Source: Bacteroidota bacterium (lineage in GTDB: Bacteria > Bacteroidota > Bacteroidia > Chitinophagales > Chitinophagaceae). Taken from it: 10,916 nt of DNA. Positions within the stretch are counted from its first letter, which is position 1. Each line of letters starts with the position of its first letter. The stretch is taken from the NCBI GenBank assembly GCA_023433755.1, contig JAEYUA010000030.1:1-10916 (forward strand), given 5' to 3'. Of this stretch, positions 1 through 7,067 are shown piece by piece. The position numbers and the translations under genes are program-made. The notes beneath the pieces are model-generated. The model searched no databases, was not told the DNA's origin, and worked only from the letters and a program-made list of their open reading frames with translations.

Positions 1-2
1 AT

Positions 3-452
3 GCTGACCTTTCTTTCATGCACCTGGTGGTTGACTTTGCCGACATCATACTTGACGGTGATGTGAAGACCGGCACTTCTTACAGCTATGGTGCTGGGGG
101 AGTGACCAAGATCACCAAGAATAAAAAATGGAAAATGGATGCCTCGGTTGGGGCTAATGTAAAAGTGGCGGCCAATTCCGGTATGTCCATGTTCTACAAT
201 CAAAAGAACCAGACTGAATCTATGGGCATCACCCGTGATGTGTCATCCGGAGTTCAATTCTCTTCTTCAGTTGTGGAAGACCCTAACAGGGAAAAGCTCC
301 GTACCAAGGACAATATTTTCGCCAAGGATTTTAATATGAATCCCGTAGTAATCAGTACCACGATAGCCCAATACAAGTCGGCAGCCATGAAGGCGCTGTA
401 TAACTATGCAGATATTTTTGTAGCGAAGATCCGCTACAGCAGGAAGGTTTGA
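3..452 (+). CDS. Unrecognised protein, C-terminal part (5' end outside window)
   Basis: The reading frame is open from base 3 to the TGA at 450-452, so this is the last ~149 residues of a longer protein. The first Met in view (base 18) is preceded in frame by ADLSF with no stop, so it need not be the start. The visible part mixes a hydrophobic/acidic opening (HLVVDFADIILDGDV), a Gly/Ser/Thr/Lys-rich middle with alternating residues typical of beta strands, and a C-terminal YADIFVAKIRY stretch. There are no Cys residues, no transmembrane helix and no motif I can name. It could be a periplasmic or surface-associated beta-rich protein, but that is only composition. It is not the DUF4835/PorD-like protein I remember as a frequent recN neighbour in Bacteroidota. 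A strong terminator follows 29 bases after the stop, so it ends its own transcription unit. Confidence 0.7.
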   Translation, partial: ADLSFMHLVVDFADIILDGDVKTGTSYSYGAGGVTKITKNKKWKMDASVGANVKVAANSGMSMFYNQKNQTESMGITRDVSSGVQFSSSVVEDPNREKLRTKDNIFAKDFNMNPVVISTTIAQYKSAAMKALYNYADIFVAKIRYSRKV

Positions 453-478
453 CAGTTTGTTTCTATGGTACCCTGTCA

Positions 479-506
479 GAGACCGCGGCGAAAGCTGCGG
501 TTTTTT
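479..506 (+). terminator. Rho-independent terminator, GAAA loop
   Basis: Bases 482-489 (ACCGCGGC) pair with 494-501 (GCTGCGGT) through eight base pairs, one of them G-U, closing a GAAA tetraloop of the GNRA family. Six T's follow directly (501-506, the first of them in the stem). This is a textbook intrinsic terminator for the gene ending at 452. It separates that gene from recN, which starts 73 bases further on and therefore needs its own promoter. Confidence 0.85.
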
Positions 507-578
507 GTTTTAAGAGGTTTTAAAAATGAGTGGAGATTGCAAAGTTGAAAGTAGAAATAAACTAATTTACCCCCCGAT

Positions 579-2234
579 ATGCTGAGCAGGTTATCCATAC
601 AGAATTACGCGATCATTGACCAGCTTGATGTTGATTTCAGCAAGGGACTCAATATTATTACTGGTGAAACAGGAGCGGGTAAATCCATACTACTCGGGGC
701 GCTGGGTCTGATCCTCGGGCAAAGGGCTGAAAGCAATGTGCTCCTGAACAGGGATAAGAAATGTATAGTGGAAGGCAATTTCAGGGGGTCTGGCGAGCAG
801 GCGATACTTGATTTTTTGCATACACATGAACTGGATGTGCTGGAAGAACTGGTGGTGCGCCGTGAGATCGCCATCAATGGAAAATCCAGGGCTTTCATCA
901 ATGATACGCCCGTCAATCTTTCCCAGCTGAACCAGTTAAGCGGCATCCTGGTTGACCTGCACCAGCAGTTCGATACCCTGGAACTGGGAGAGTCCGGCTT
1001 CCAAAGGGAAGTGCTTGATGCGCTTGCTTCCAACAGCAAAAAGCTCAAAGAGTATAAAATCATTTTCCAGAAAGCAAAAGAAGCAAAGTCAAAACTGGAA
1101 TCGCTGACCGCGGAAAAAACCTCCTTCAATAAAGAATTCGATTACCACCAGTTCCAGTTCAATGAACTGGAAGAGGCAGGCTTAAAAGAAAATGAACTGG
1201 AGCAATTGGACCAGGAATTGAAGATGCAGTCCAATGCGGAAGGAATCAAAACTGCGCTTACAAAATTATATTTCCAGCTCGAAGAATCTGAAGAGCCGGT
1301 AGTAAGACAACTGAAAAACATGAACGGCCAGTTGCAGGCTTACAGGGATCTGCACCCCGACCTTCCTGCACTGCTCGACAGGTTGCAATCGGCCTATATC
1401 GAACTCCAGGACATTGCCGAGGAAACTGAAAGAATCAATGCGCATGTAAATTCCGATGCTGCGGAAATGGAAAGAATCAATGAAAGATTATCTATAGGAT
1501 ATAAATTATTAAAAAAACATGGCGTAAAAACAACTGCCGAACTCCTGGAGATCAGGAAAGCGCTCCAAAGCAAACTCGAAGCTGTGCTGAATATTGATGA
1601 ATCCATTGCACAGGCGGAACAAGAATACAAACTGTTTTTGGAAAAAGCAGGTCAGCAGGCGGAGCAGATTTCCGCTGCACGCAAGGCCCAGGTTAAATCC
1701 CTGGAAAGCCAGGTGAATAAAATGCTGGTGCAGGTGGGCATGCCTAATGCGCGGATAAAGGTCGATATACGGCAGGTTGAACTGGGTCCGGATGGATCCG
1801 ACCAGGTTGAATTTTTATTCGATGCCAATAAAAGCAACCAGTATCAGCCCATTCGCAAAGTAGCCAGTGGCGGAGAGTTAAGCAGGTTGATGTTATGCAT
1901 CAAATCACTGGTGGCCCGCTCCATGGATTTGCCAACACTCATTTTTGATGAAATTGATACGGGCATTTCAGGTGAGGCGGCAAGGCAGGTAGGCATCATT
2001 ATGAAAGACCTGGCTGCTGCACGCCAGGTGATCTGCATCACACACCAGCCACAGATCGCCGGCAAGGCAGATGCTCATTATTTGGTTTACAAATCAGTGC
2101 AGGGTAATAGCATCACTACAGGAGTGCGCCTGCTTTCCCAGGATGAACGCATCATAACCATTGCCAAGATGCTGAGCGGGGAAAAACCCACAGCAGCAGC
2201 ATTGGAAAACGCAAAAGAGATGGTGATGAATTAA
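579..2234 (+). CDS. recN: DNA repair protein RecN (SMC-like ATPase)
   Basis: RecN is a cytoplasmic SMC-family ATPase that acts at DNA double-strand breaks during recombination repair. The 551-residue length is normal for the family. Visible parts: N-terminal half-ATPase with IQNYAIID and Walker A GETGAGKS (29-36); a long Lys/Glu/Gln-rich coiled-coil region (about 150-370); then the C-terminal half-ATPase with ABC signature ASGGELSR (429-436), Walker B TLIFDEIDTG (D457, E458), and the ITHQPQIA switch segment. All catalytic motifs are intact. The ATG at 579 starts the conserved MLxxLxIxNYAIID opening, so the start is secure. No Shine-Dalgarno is seen, as usual in Bacteroidota. A poor TAnnTTTG-like box (TAATTTAC, 563-570) lies just before it; I do not call it as a promoter. 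fabI follows 61 bases downstream on the same strand and may be partly co-transcribed. Confidence 0.97.
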   Translation: MLSRLSIQNYAIIDQLDVDFSKGLNIITGETGAGKSILLGALGLILGQRAESNVLLNRDKKCIVEGNFRGSGEQAILDFLHTHELDVLEELVVRREIAINGKSRAFINDTPVNLSQLNQLSGILVDLHQQFDTLELGESGFQREVLDALASNSKKLKEYKIIFQKAKEAKSKLESLTAEKTSFNKEFDYHQFQFNELEEAGLKENELEQLDQELKMQSNAEGIKTALTKLYFQLEESEEPVVRQLKNMNGQLQAYRDLHPDLPALLDRLQSAYIELQDIAEETERINAHVNSDAAEMERINERLSIGYKLLKKHGVKTTAELLEIRKALQSKLEAVLNIDESIAQAEQEYKLFLEKAGQQAEQISAARKAQVKSLESQVNKMLVQVGMPNARIKVDIRQVELGPDGSDQVEFLFDANKSNQYQPIRKVASGGELSRLMLCIKSLVARSMDLPTLIFDEIDTGISGEAARQVGIIMKDLAAARQVICITHQPQIAGKADAHYLVYKSVQGNSITTGVRLLSQDERIITIAKMLSGEKPTAAALENAKEMVMN

Positions 2235-2267
2235 GCAGGGTCCAAAAGGCTCTATATCCTTTTTCTC

Positions 2268-2275
2268 TATTTTTA
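2268..2275 (+). promoter_or_regulatory. Possible -7 box for fabI
   Basis: TATTTTTA matches the Bacteroidota -7 consensus TAnnTTTG at five of the six fixed positions and would place transcription start about 10-15 bases before the fabI ATG. I see no TTTG/TTG at the expected distance upstream, so this is weak. fabI may instead be read from the recN transcript. Confidence 0.25.
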
Positions 2276-2295
2276 CCAACCCAAAATCAATTGAT

Positions 2296-3105
2296 ATGTC
2301 AAATCAGCTTTTAGCAGGAAAGAAAGGAATCATCTTTGGTGCGCTTGATGAAAAATCGATCGCGTGGAAAACAGCCATGGCCTGTCATGAACAGGGCGCG
2401 CAGATCGTTCTCACCAATGCGCCGGTAGCGTTGCGTATGGGAGAGATCAATAAACTGGCTGAAGCCGTACAGGCACCGGTGATTGGCGCTGATGTGACCA
2501 ATATGGATGATCTCAAAAAATTATTTGAAGAATCCCAGAAGCATTTCAACGGTGGTGTTGATTTTGTGCTGCATTCCATTGGCATGAGCCTGAATGTGCG
2601 CAAAGGCAAGCACTATACGGAAATGAATTACGAATGGAACCAGAAGACGCTTGATATTTCAGCCATGAGTCTTCACCGTGTACTTAGGACTGCCTGGGAT
2701 ATGGATGCCATCAATGAATGGGGCAGCGTGGTGGCGCTTACCTATATTGCCGCGCAAAGAGTTTTTCCTGATTACAATGAAATGGCTGATGCGAAAGCAT
2801 TGCTGGAAAGTGTGACCAGGAGTTTTGGATATCATTACGGCGTTCGCAAAAAAGTAAGAGTGAATACCGTTTCACAATCACCCACAGTTACCACCGCAGG
2901 AAGTGGTGTGAAAGGATTTGATTCTTTTGTTGACTACGCAGAAAAAATGAGCCCGCTTGGAAATGCCAGAGCGCAGGATTGCGCTAACTATTGTGTTACC
3001 CTCTTCAGTGATCTTTCCCGTTATGTAACCATGCAAAATCTCTTTCATGACGGAGGTTTCAGCTATACCGGTGTGTCGGAAGCCGTGGTGAAACAGATGG
3101 GATAA
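2296..3105 (+). CDS. fabI: Enoyl-[acyl-carrier-protein] reductase [NADH], FabI
   Basis: FabI reduces trans-2-enoyl-ACP with NADH, the last step of each fatty-acid elongation cycle, in the cytoplasm. The 269-residue protein is a short-chain dehydrogenase fold of normal FabI length. Visible: nucleotide-binding start GIIFGALDEKSIAW (about 11-24), GADV (D66-V67) for the adenine, LHSIG (92-96), and the catalytic set Y150, Y160 and K167 with FabI spacing (Y-x9-Y-x6-K). The segment SQSPTVTTAGSGVKGF after the catalytic region is the form I recall from Bacteroidota FabI, replacing the GPIxTLA loop of E. coli. G96 aligns with E. coli G93, the site known for triclosan-resistance changes, and is the ordinary Gly here. 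Two TAA stops stand in tandem. The gene is followed by heptamer repeats and a bidirectional terminator. Confidence 0.96.
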   Translation: MSNQLLAGKKGIIFGALDEKSIAWKTAMACHEQGAQIVLTNAPVALRMGEINKLAEAVQAPVIGADVTNMDDLKKLFEESQKHFNGGVDFVLHSIGMSLNVRKGKHYTEMNYEWNQKTLDISAMSLHRVLRTAWDMDAINEWGSVVALTYIAAQRVFPDYNEMADAKALLESVTRSFGYHYGVRKKVRVNTVSQSPTVTTAGSGVKGFDSFVDYAEKMSPLGNARAQDCANYCVTLFSDLSRYVTMQNLFHDGGFSYTGVSEAVVKQMG

Positions 3106-3107
3106 TA

Positions 3108-3133
3108 AGCTATTAGCTTCTAGTCAAGCTGTG
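3108..3133. repeat. Degenerate heptamer repeats (AGCTNNT type) after fabI
   Basis: Two adjacent 7-base units, AGCTATT (3108-3114) and AGCTTCT (3115-3121), are followed by AGTCA and a third AGCTGTG unit (3127-3133). They begin within the second of two tandem fabI stop codons. The units resemble those at 3238-3272 and 7293-7327. Function unknown. Confidence 0.45.
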
Positions 3134-3137
3134 AGAT

Positions 3138-3164
3138 AAAAAAGCTCCCTTTTGGGAGCTTTTT
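3138..3164. terminator. Bidirectional intrinsic terminator between fabI and the sigma gene
   Basis: GCTCCC (3144-3149) pairs perfectly with GGGAGC (3154-3159) around a TTTT loop. The stem is flanked by an A-tract (3138-3143) on the left and a T-tract (3160-3164) on the right. Read on either strand it gives a GC hairpin with a U-tail, so it can end both fabI (plus) and the convergent sigma-factor transcript (minus). Confidence 0.85.
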
Positions 3165-3173
3165 CAGTTAGTC

Positions 3174-3227
3174 GTCATTCTTAGTCAGCCTTCTGCGGCA
3201 AGCATGCAGAGGGAGAATAAGAATGAC
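3174..3227. repeat. Long imperfect hairpin with GTCATTCT-type ends
   Basis: The outer arms GTCATTCTTA (3174-3183) and TAAGAATGAC (3218-3227) are a perfect 10-base inverted repeat. Inside, CCTTCTGC (3189-3196) pairs with GCAGAGGG (3206-3213) with one G-U, around a 9-base loop; a small asymmetric internal loop separates the two stems. There is no T-run, so it is not a simple terminator. The arms resemble the dispersed GTCATTCTGAGC-type inverted repeats I recall from many Bacteroidota genomes. It lies downstream of the terminator on one strand and between the sigma-gene stop and that terminator on the other. Confidence 0.6.
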
Positions 3228-3237
3228 ATATTTTTAA

Positions 3238-3272
3238 AGCTTATGGTCTAAGGCTAATAGCCTATAGAGCAA
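3238..3272. repeat. Degenerate heptamer repeats at the sigma-gene stop
   Basis: The stretch can be cut into 7-base units AGCTTAT, GGTCTAA, GGCTAAT, AGCCTAT and AGAGCAA, keeping a GCT/GCC core and a TAT/AAT end. It overlaps the last codons and the TAG stop of the minus-strand sigma factor (3262-3264). Similar units lie after fabI and after recJ. Confidence 0.4.
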
Positions 3273-3843
3273 TCTGCTTCTGCATCATCATCTTGCGCAA
3301 ATTAATCAATCCGTACCGCATTCTTCCAAGTGCCGTGTTAATACTGCAATTAGTTACGGCCGCGATTTCTTTGAAGCTCATGTCACCATAATGACGGAGG
3401 ATGATCACTTCCCTTTGGTCTTCCGGCAAGAGGTCAAGCATATCCTTTACACGGTTATGGCTTTGTTTTTTGATCATGATCGTTTCGGCACAATCATCCG
3501 CGAAGTTCAGCACTTCAAAGATATCCTGGTCCTCGCTGTTCTTGATCGTAGGGGTTCTTTTCACTTTCCTGAAGTGGTCCACACAAAGATTATGTGCGAT
3601 GCGCATAGCCCAGGGCAGGAACTTACCCTCCTCGGTATACCTTCCGCTGCGGATGGTATCAATGATCCGGATAAAAACATCCTGGAAAATGTCTTCGGCC
3701 AGGTATTTGTCTTTTACCAGGAAAAAGATAGAGGTATACAATTTGTCTTTGTGACGTAATACCAGGGCTTCCAATGCATTCACATTCCCGGTATTGAACG
3801 AGTGAATCAACTCGTGGTCGGACAGTTTGGATAATAAGTTCAT
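3262..3843 (-). CDS. ECF-type RNA polymerase sigma factor (sigma-70 family)
   Basis: A 193-residue group-4 sigma factor that would direct core RNA polymerase to a special promoter set. Region 2 covers about 20-96: the -10 recognition and melting part shows AEDIFQDVFIRI (49-60) and FLPWAMRIAHNLCVDHFRK (75-93). A linker with an acidic stretch (104-120) follows. Region 4 covers about 130-185: LLPEDQREVIILRHYGDMSF then the helix-turn-helix KEIAAVTNCSINTALGRMRYGLINLRK. Both regions are complete. The start ATG at 3843 has AGGAG ending four bases upstream, a rare visible Shine-Dalgarno. No anti-sigma gene lies next to it: downstream is convergent fabI and upstream is divergent uvrA, so it stands alone. 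Direct repeats and a GAAC-type motif upstream could support autoregulation, but this is speculative. The regulon cannot be told from the sequence. Confidence 0.93.
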   Translation of the reverse strand: MNLLSKLSDHELIHSFNTGNVNALEALVLRHKDKLYTSIFFLVKDKYLAEDIFQDVFIRIIDTIRSGRYTEEGKFLPWAMRIAHNLCVDHFRKVKRTPTIKNSEDQDIFEVLNFADDCAETIMIKKQSHNRVKDMLDLLPEDQREVIILRHYGDMSFKEIAAVTNCSINTALGRMRYGLINLRKMMMQKQIAL

Positions 3844-3900
3844 AAACTCCTACAGTTTAAGTGGTTCAGGGATATGGACAAATAAATAATAAGAAATAAA

Positions 3901-3934
3901 AAGTGTAGAAGTTCAGGCGATAGGCTAAGTGTAG
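3901..3934. repeat. Paired direct repeat AAGTGTAG upstream of the sigma gene
   Basis: AAGTGTAG occurs at 3901-3908 and again at 3927-3934, a 26-base period, in the divergent control region, 58 and 84 bases before the sigma-factor start. Between them, AAGTTCA (3909-3915) reads TGAACTT on the minus strand, and GTTCAGG recurs at 3864-3870 and 3911-3917. Spacing near 2.5 helical turns could fit a regulator site, but no known operator is matched. Confidence 0.35.
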
Positions 3935-4070
3935 TTTATTTGGTTGAAAAGGTTTGTGCTATAAAAATAGACTTCTTTTTCAATTCTCACAATATTTATT
4001 GTACCGCTCTAAGGTTTTTCCCTAAACGAACTGTTAACGTTATTAAACTAAAGGTTTTAGCAAGGAACCT

Positions 4071-4078
4071 TATTTTTG
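4071..4078 (+). promoter_or_regulatory. uvrA promoter -7 box, nearly leaderless
   Basis: TATTTTTG matches the Bacteroidota consensus TAnnTTTG exactly. It ends only 10 bases before the uvrA ATG, so with a usual start 5-8 bases after the box the mRNA leader would be just a few bases. No clear TTG -33 box is seen at 17-23 bases upstream. An inverted repeat AAGGTT (4051-4056) / AACCTT (4066-4071) touches the first base of the box and could be an operator. Confidence 0.6.
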
Positions 4079-4088
4079 CAGCCAGAAC

Positions 4089-6947
4089 ATGAAAGAGAAA
4101 TTAGCCAGGAAAGCAAAACCGGCCGCAAAGGCGAAAGATGATTCCATTTTTATTAAAGGTGCCAGGGTACACAACCTGAAGAATATTGATGTAAGTTTCC
4201 CCCGTAATAAGCTCATCGTTGTTACCGGGGTGTCGGGTTCAGGAAAGTCTTCCCTCACCATCGATACCCTCTTCGCCGAGGGTCAGCGCCGGTATGCTGA
4301 AAGCCTCAGTGCTTACGTAAGGCAGTTTCTCAACCGGATGGACAAACCTGATGTGGATTATATCAGGGGACTGGCCCCAGCTATCGCTATCGAACAAAAA
4401 GTAATAACAAGAACCCCCCGCAGTACGGTGGGCAGCATGACCGAGATCTATGACTACCTGCGTTTGTTATTTGCCAGGGCCGGGCGTACTTATTCACCGG
4501 TTTCAGGAAGGATCGTCAAAAAAGATGATGTGAAGGATGTGCTGGATGCGGTTAGGCGGATGAAAACAGGAAGCCGGATCTATATTCTTTCGGCTTTCCG
4601 CCAACACAGGAACCGGGATATAAAAGAGGAGTTGAACATCCTGATGCAAAAAGGATTTTCCCGCATTTACCAGTCGCCTTTTTCAATTTCCCAGAAAGAG
4701 AACCCGGTGAACGAAGGCACTATCTACAGGATAGAAGAACTGCTGGAGGCGGATGCCAAAACGCTCAAGTCTGCTTTTGCGTACCCGGAGAATATGTTTG
4801 TCCTGATCGACCGTTTTGTAAGCAAGGAACTTGATGAGGATGATGAACACCGGCTTTCGGATTCCATCGGTACCGCATTTTATGAAGGGGAAGGTGATGT
4901 TTATATTGAAACTGATGCGGAAAAACTTCTTCATTTCAACAACCGTTTTGAATTGGATGGGATGAGTTTTGAAGAGCCCTCACCCAATCTCTTTTCCTTC
5001 AACAATCCTTATGGTGCCTGTCCCACCTGTGAAGGATTCTCCCAGGTGCTTGGGATTGACGAAGACCTGGTAATACCTAACAAGCTATTGAGTGTATATG
5101 AAGGGGCAGTAGCACCCTGGAAAGGAGAAAAGCTTGGCAAATGGAAAGACGATTTCATCCGCGCAGCCCGGAAATTTGATTTCCCGGTTCACAAGGCTAT
5201 TGCCGACCTGAGTGCTGAACAATACCGCATTTTGTGGGAAGGCAACCAACATGTATATGGTATCAATGATTTTTTCAGGGAGGTGGAACAGAATCTTTAC
5301 AAGGTGCAGTACCGTGTGATCCTGAGCCGCTACAGGGGGAAAACCCTTTGCCCTGAGTGTCATGGTCACCGCCTGCGCAAGGAAGCTTTATATGTAAAGG
5401 TCCATGGAAAGAATATTGGTGAATTGGGTGAATTGCCGATCAAGGATTTGAGTGAATGGTTCAGCACTGCTTCTGTTGATTTCACTCCATACGAGCAGGA
5501 AGTGGCCAAACGGATTCTCATCGAGATCAATCACCGCGTCGGCACCATGCTCAACGTGGGCCTGGGTTATCTTTCACTCAACCGCCTGGCTAATACACTG
5601 AGCGGAGGTGAAAGCCAGAGGATCCAGCTAACGAGGAGCCTGGGTTCCAACCTCACCAATTCTTTATATATCCTGGATGAACCTTCCATTGGTCTCCATC
5701 CAAGAGACACTTCCAACCTGATCCGCGTACTGAAAGAATTGCGAGACCTCGGTAATACTGTGGTTGTGGTGGAACATGATGAAATGATGATGCGGGAAGC
5801 TGACCATATCATTGACATGGGCCCGCTGGCTTCCCACCTCGGAGGTGAAGTAATTGCAGAAGGTAATTATTCAGCCATAATATCCAATGCGGAAAGTCTT
5901 ACCGGAAAATATCTCAAGGGAGAACTGCGCATAGACCCTCCCGTTAAAACGCGGAAATGGAACCAGTCCATCACCATTGAAGGGGCCAGGCAGCACAACC
6001 TGCGCGACATCACTGTTGAATTTCCATTGCAGGTGCTTTGCGTGGTGAGTGGGGTCAGTGGCAGCGGCAAGACCACGCTCGTCAAACATATTTTGTACCC
6101 TGCCCTGAAAAAACTCCAGGGCGAACCTGTGGACAAAGTAGGCTTTCACCGTTCCCTGAAAGGCGATCTTTCGGCGATTACTCAGGTGGAGATGGTGGAT
6201 CAGAACCCCATCGGCAAATCTTCCAGGAGTAACCCGGTCACCTACCTCAAGGCCTGGGACCATATGCGTGACCTCTTTGCCAGCCAGCCCCTGAGCAAGA
6301 TGCGTGGATTCCAACCCAAACATTTTTCCTTTAATGTGGATGGAGGCCGCTGCGATGCCTGTAAGGGAGAAGGAGAGAAGATCGTGGAAATGCAGTTCCT
6401 TGCGGATGTTCACCTCACTTGCGAGGTTTGCAATGGAAAAAAATTCAAGGAAGAAGTACTGGAAGTGAATTATAAAGGGAAAAATGTATTTGATGTACTT
6501 GAGATGAGTGTTGACCAGTCACTGGAATTTTTCAAGGATGAAAAAGCCATCTGCCAGTCCATCAGGCCACTCAGCGATGTGGGTCTTGGTTATGTAAAGC
6601 TTGGGCAGTCATCCGATACGCTTTCAGGTGGTGAAGCACAGCGGGTTAAACTGGCTTCTTTCCTGGGCAAGGGCAGATCAGCGGGTAAGGTTCTCTTCAT
6701 TTTTGATGAACCCACCACGGGCTTGCATTTTCATGATATCAAAAAACTGCTGGCTTCATTCAATGCCCTGATCGACCAGGGCCATTCTATACTGGTGATT
6801 GAACATAACACGGATGTGATCCGCAGTGCCGACTGGCTGATAGAGCTGGGTCCGGAAGCAGGTGCAGAAGGAGGCCACCTGGTTTTTGCAGGGAAACCGG
6901 TTGATCTGAAAAAAGAAAAATCCAGCAGAACCGCACCATTTATTTGA
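4089..6947 (+). CDS. uvrA: Excinuclease ABC subunit A (UvrA), Bacteroidota second-type
   Basis: UvrA is the ATPase that finds bulky DNA damage and loads UvrB in nucleotide excision repair. At 952 residues it has the full twin-ABC layout. Walker A1 GVSGSGKS (47-54); a zinc module C311/C314 with C421/C424; signature LSGGESQR (504-511); Walker B1 LDEPSIGLH (D530, E531). Second half: Walker A2 GVSGSGKT (655-662), zinc finger C755/C758 with C778/C781, signature LSGGEAQR (845-852), Walker B2 FDEPTTGLHFHD (D873, E874). All eight Cys ligands are present. A Lys/Ala-rich 16-residue N-terminal tail precedes the first ABC domain. The wording LVDQNPIGK-like, KAWDHMRDLF, and LFIFDEPTTGLHFHD differs from the E. 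coli-type UvrA and recalls the second UvrA paralogue common in Bacteroidota, so another uvrA probably exists elsewhere (inference). ATG 4089 is the only suitable start before the conserved GARVHNLKNI. Confidence 0.96.
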   Translation: MKEKLARKAKPAAKAKDDSIFIKGARVHNLKNIDVSFPRNKLIVVTGVSGSGKSSLTIDTLFAEGQRRYAESLSAYVRQFLNRMDKPDVDYIRGLAPAIAIEQKVITRTPRSTVGSMTEIYDYLRLLFARAGRTYSPVSGRIVKKDDVKDVLDAVRRMKTGSRIYILSAFRQHRNRDIKEELNILMQKGFSRIYQSPFSISQKENPVNEGTIYRIEELLEADAKTLKSAFAYPENMFVLIDRFVSKELDEDDEHRLSDSIGTAFYEGEGDVYIETDAEKLLHFNNRFELDGMSFEEPSPNLFSFNNPYGACPTCEGFSQVLGIDEDLVIPNKLLSVYEGAVAPWKGEKLGKWKDDFIRAARKFDFPVHKAIADLSAEQYRILWEGNQHVYGINDFFREVEQNLYKVQYRVILSRYRGKTLCPECHGHRLRKEALYVKVHGKNIGELGELPIKDLSEWFSTASVDFTPYEQEVAKRILIEINHRVGTMLNVGLGYLSLNRLANTLSGGESQRIQLTRSLGSNLTNSLYILDEPSIGLHPRDTSNLIRVLKELRDLGNTVVVVEHDEMMMREADHIIDMGPLASHLGGEVIAEGNYSAIISNAESLTGKYLKGELRIDPPVKTRKWNQSITIEGARQHNLRDITVEFPLQVLCVVSGVSGSGKTTLVKHILYPALKKLQGEPVDKVGFHRSLKGDLSAITQVEMVDQNPIGKSSRSNPVTYLKAWDHMRDLFASQPLSKMRGFQPKHFSFNVDGGRCDACKGEGEKIVEMQFLADVHLTCEVCNGKKFKEEVLEVNYKGKNVFDVLEMSVDQSLEFFKDEKAICQSIRPLSDVGLGYVKLGQSSDTLSGGEAQRVKLASFLGKGRSAGKVLFIFDEPTTGLHFHDIKKLLASFNALIDQGHSILVIEHNTDVIRSADWLIELGPEAGAEGGHLVFAGKPVDLKKEKSSRTAPFI

Positions 6948-6956
6948 CTTTATCAA

Positions 6957-7067
6957 TTATCTGGCTAGTTTTGTACTCCTTCTATCAAAGCCGTTTTCCA
7001 ATTCTTTTGATTCCATCCTTATCGTCTTATTGAGTTCCATCTCATACCTATCGAGCAACTCTTCCAT
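6957..7067 (-). pseudogene. Small ORF or gene remnant, 36 codons
   Basis: Reading from the ATG at 7067 gives 36 residues, beginning MEELLDRYEMELNKTIRMES and ending RRSTKLAR, then TAA. The peptide is highly charged and helix-prone, with purine-first codons typical of coding DNA. An in-frame TAA lies 15 bases before the ATG, so it cannot be extended upstream. It overlaps by 20 bases, in another frame, the fragment at 7048-7140, which suggests one old gene split by a frameshift. I do not recognise it. It may equally be chance; the opposite strand is also open here with a Ser/Leu-rich frame. Confidence 0.25.

Noticed and set aside
605..1129. A 174-codon minus-strand frame opposite recN
   Set aside because: It is a Ser/Leu-rich shadow of the recN ATPase coding region with no promoter or family resemblance.
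3391..3759. Two plus-strand frames opposite the sigma factor
   Set aside because: The minus-strand frame carries complete sigma regions 2 and 4; the plus frames show only shadow composition.
4035..4042. TAACGTTA palindrome before uvrA as a possible LexA-type box
   Set aside because: Eight AT-rich bases are too short, no known LexA consensus is matched, and palindromes of this size are expected by chance.
5871..6413. A 180-codon minus-strand frame opposite uvrA
   Set aside because: It covers the second Walker A and zinc-finger region of UvrA on the other strand; no independent support.
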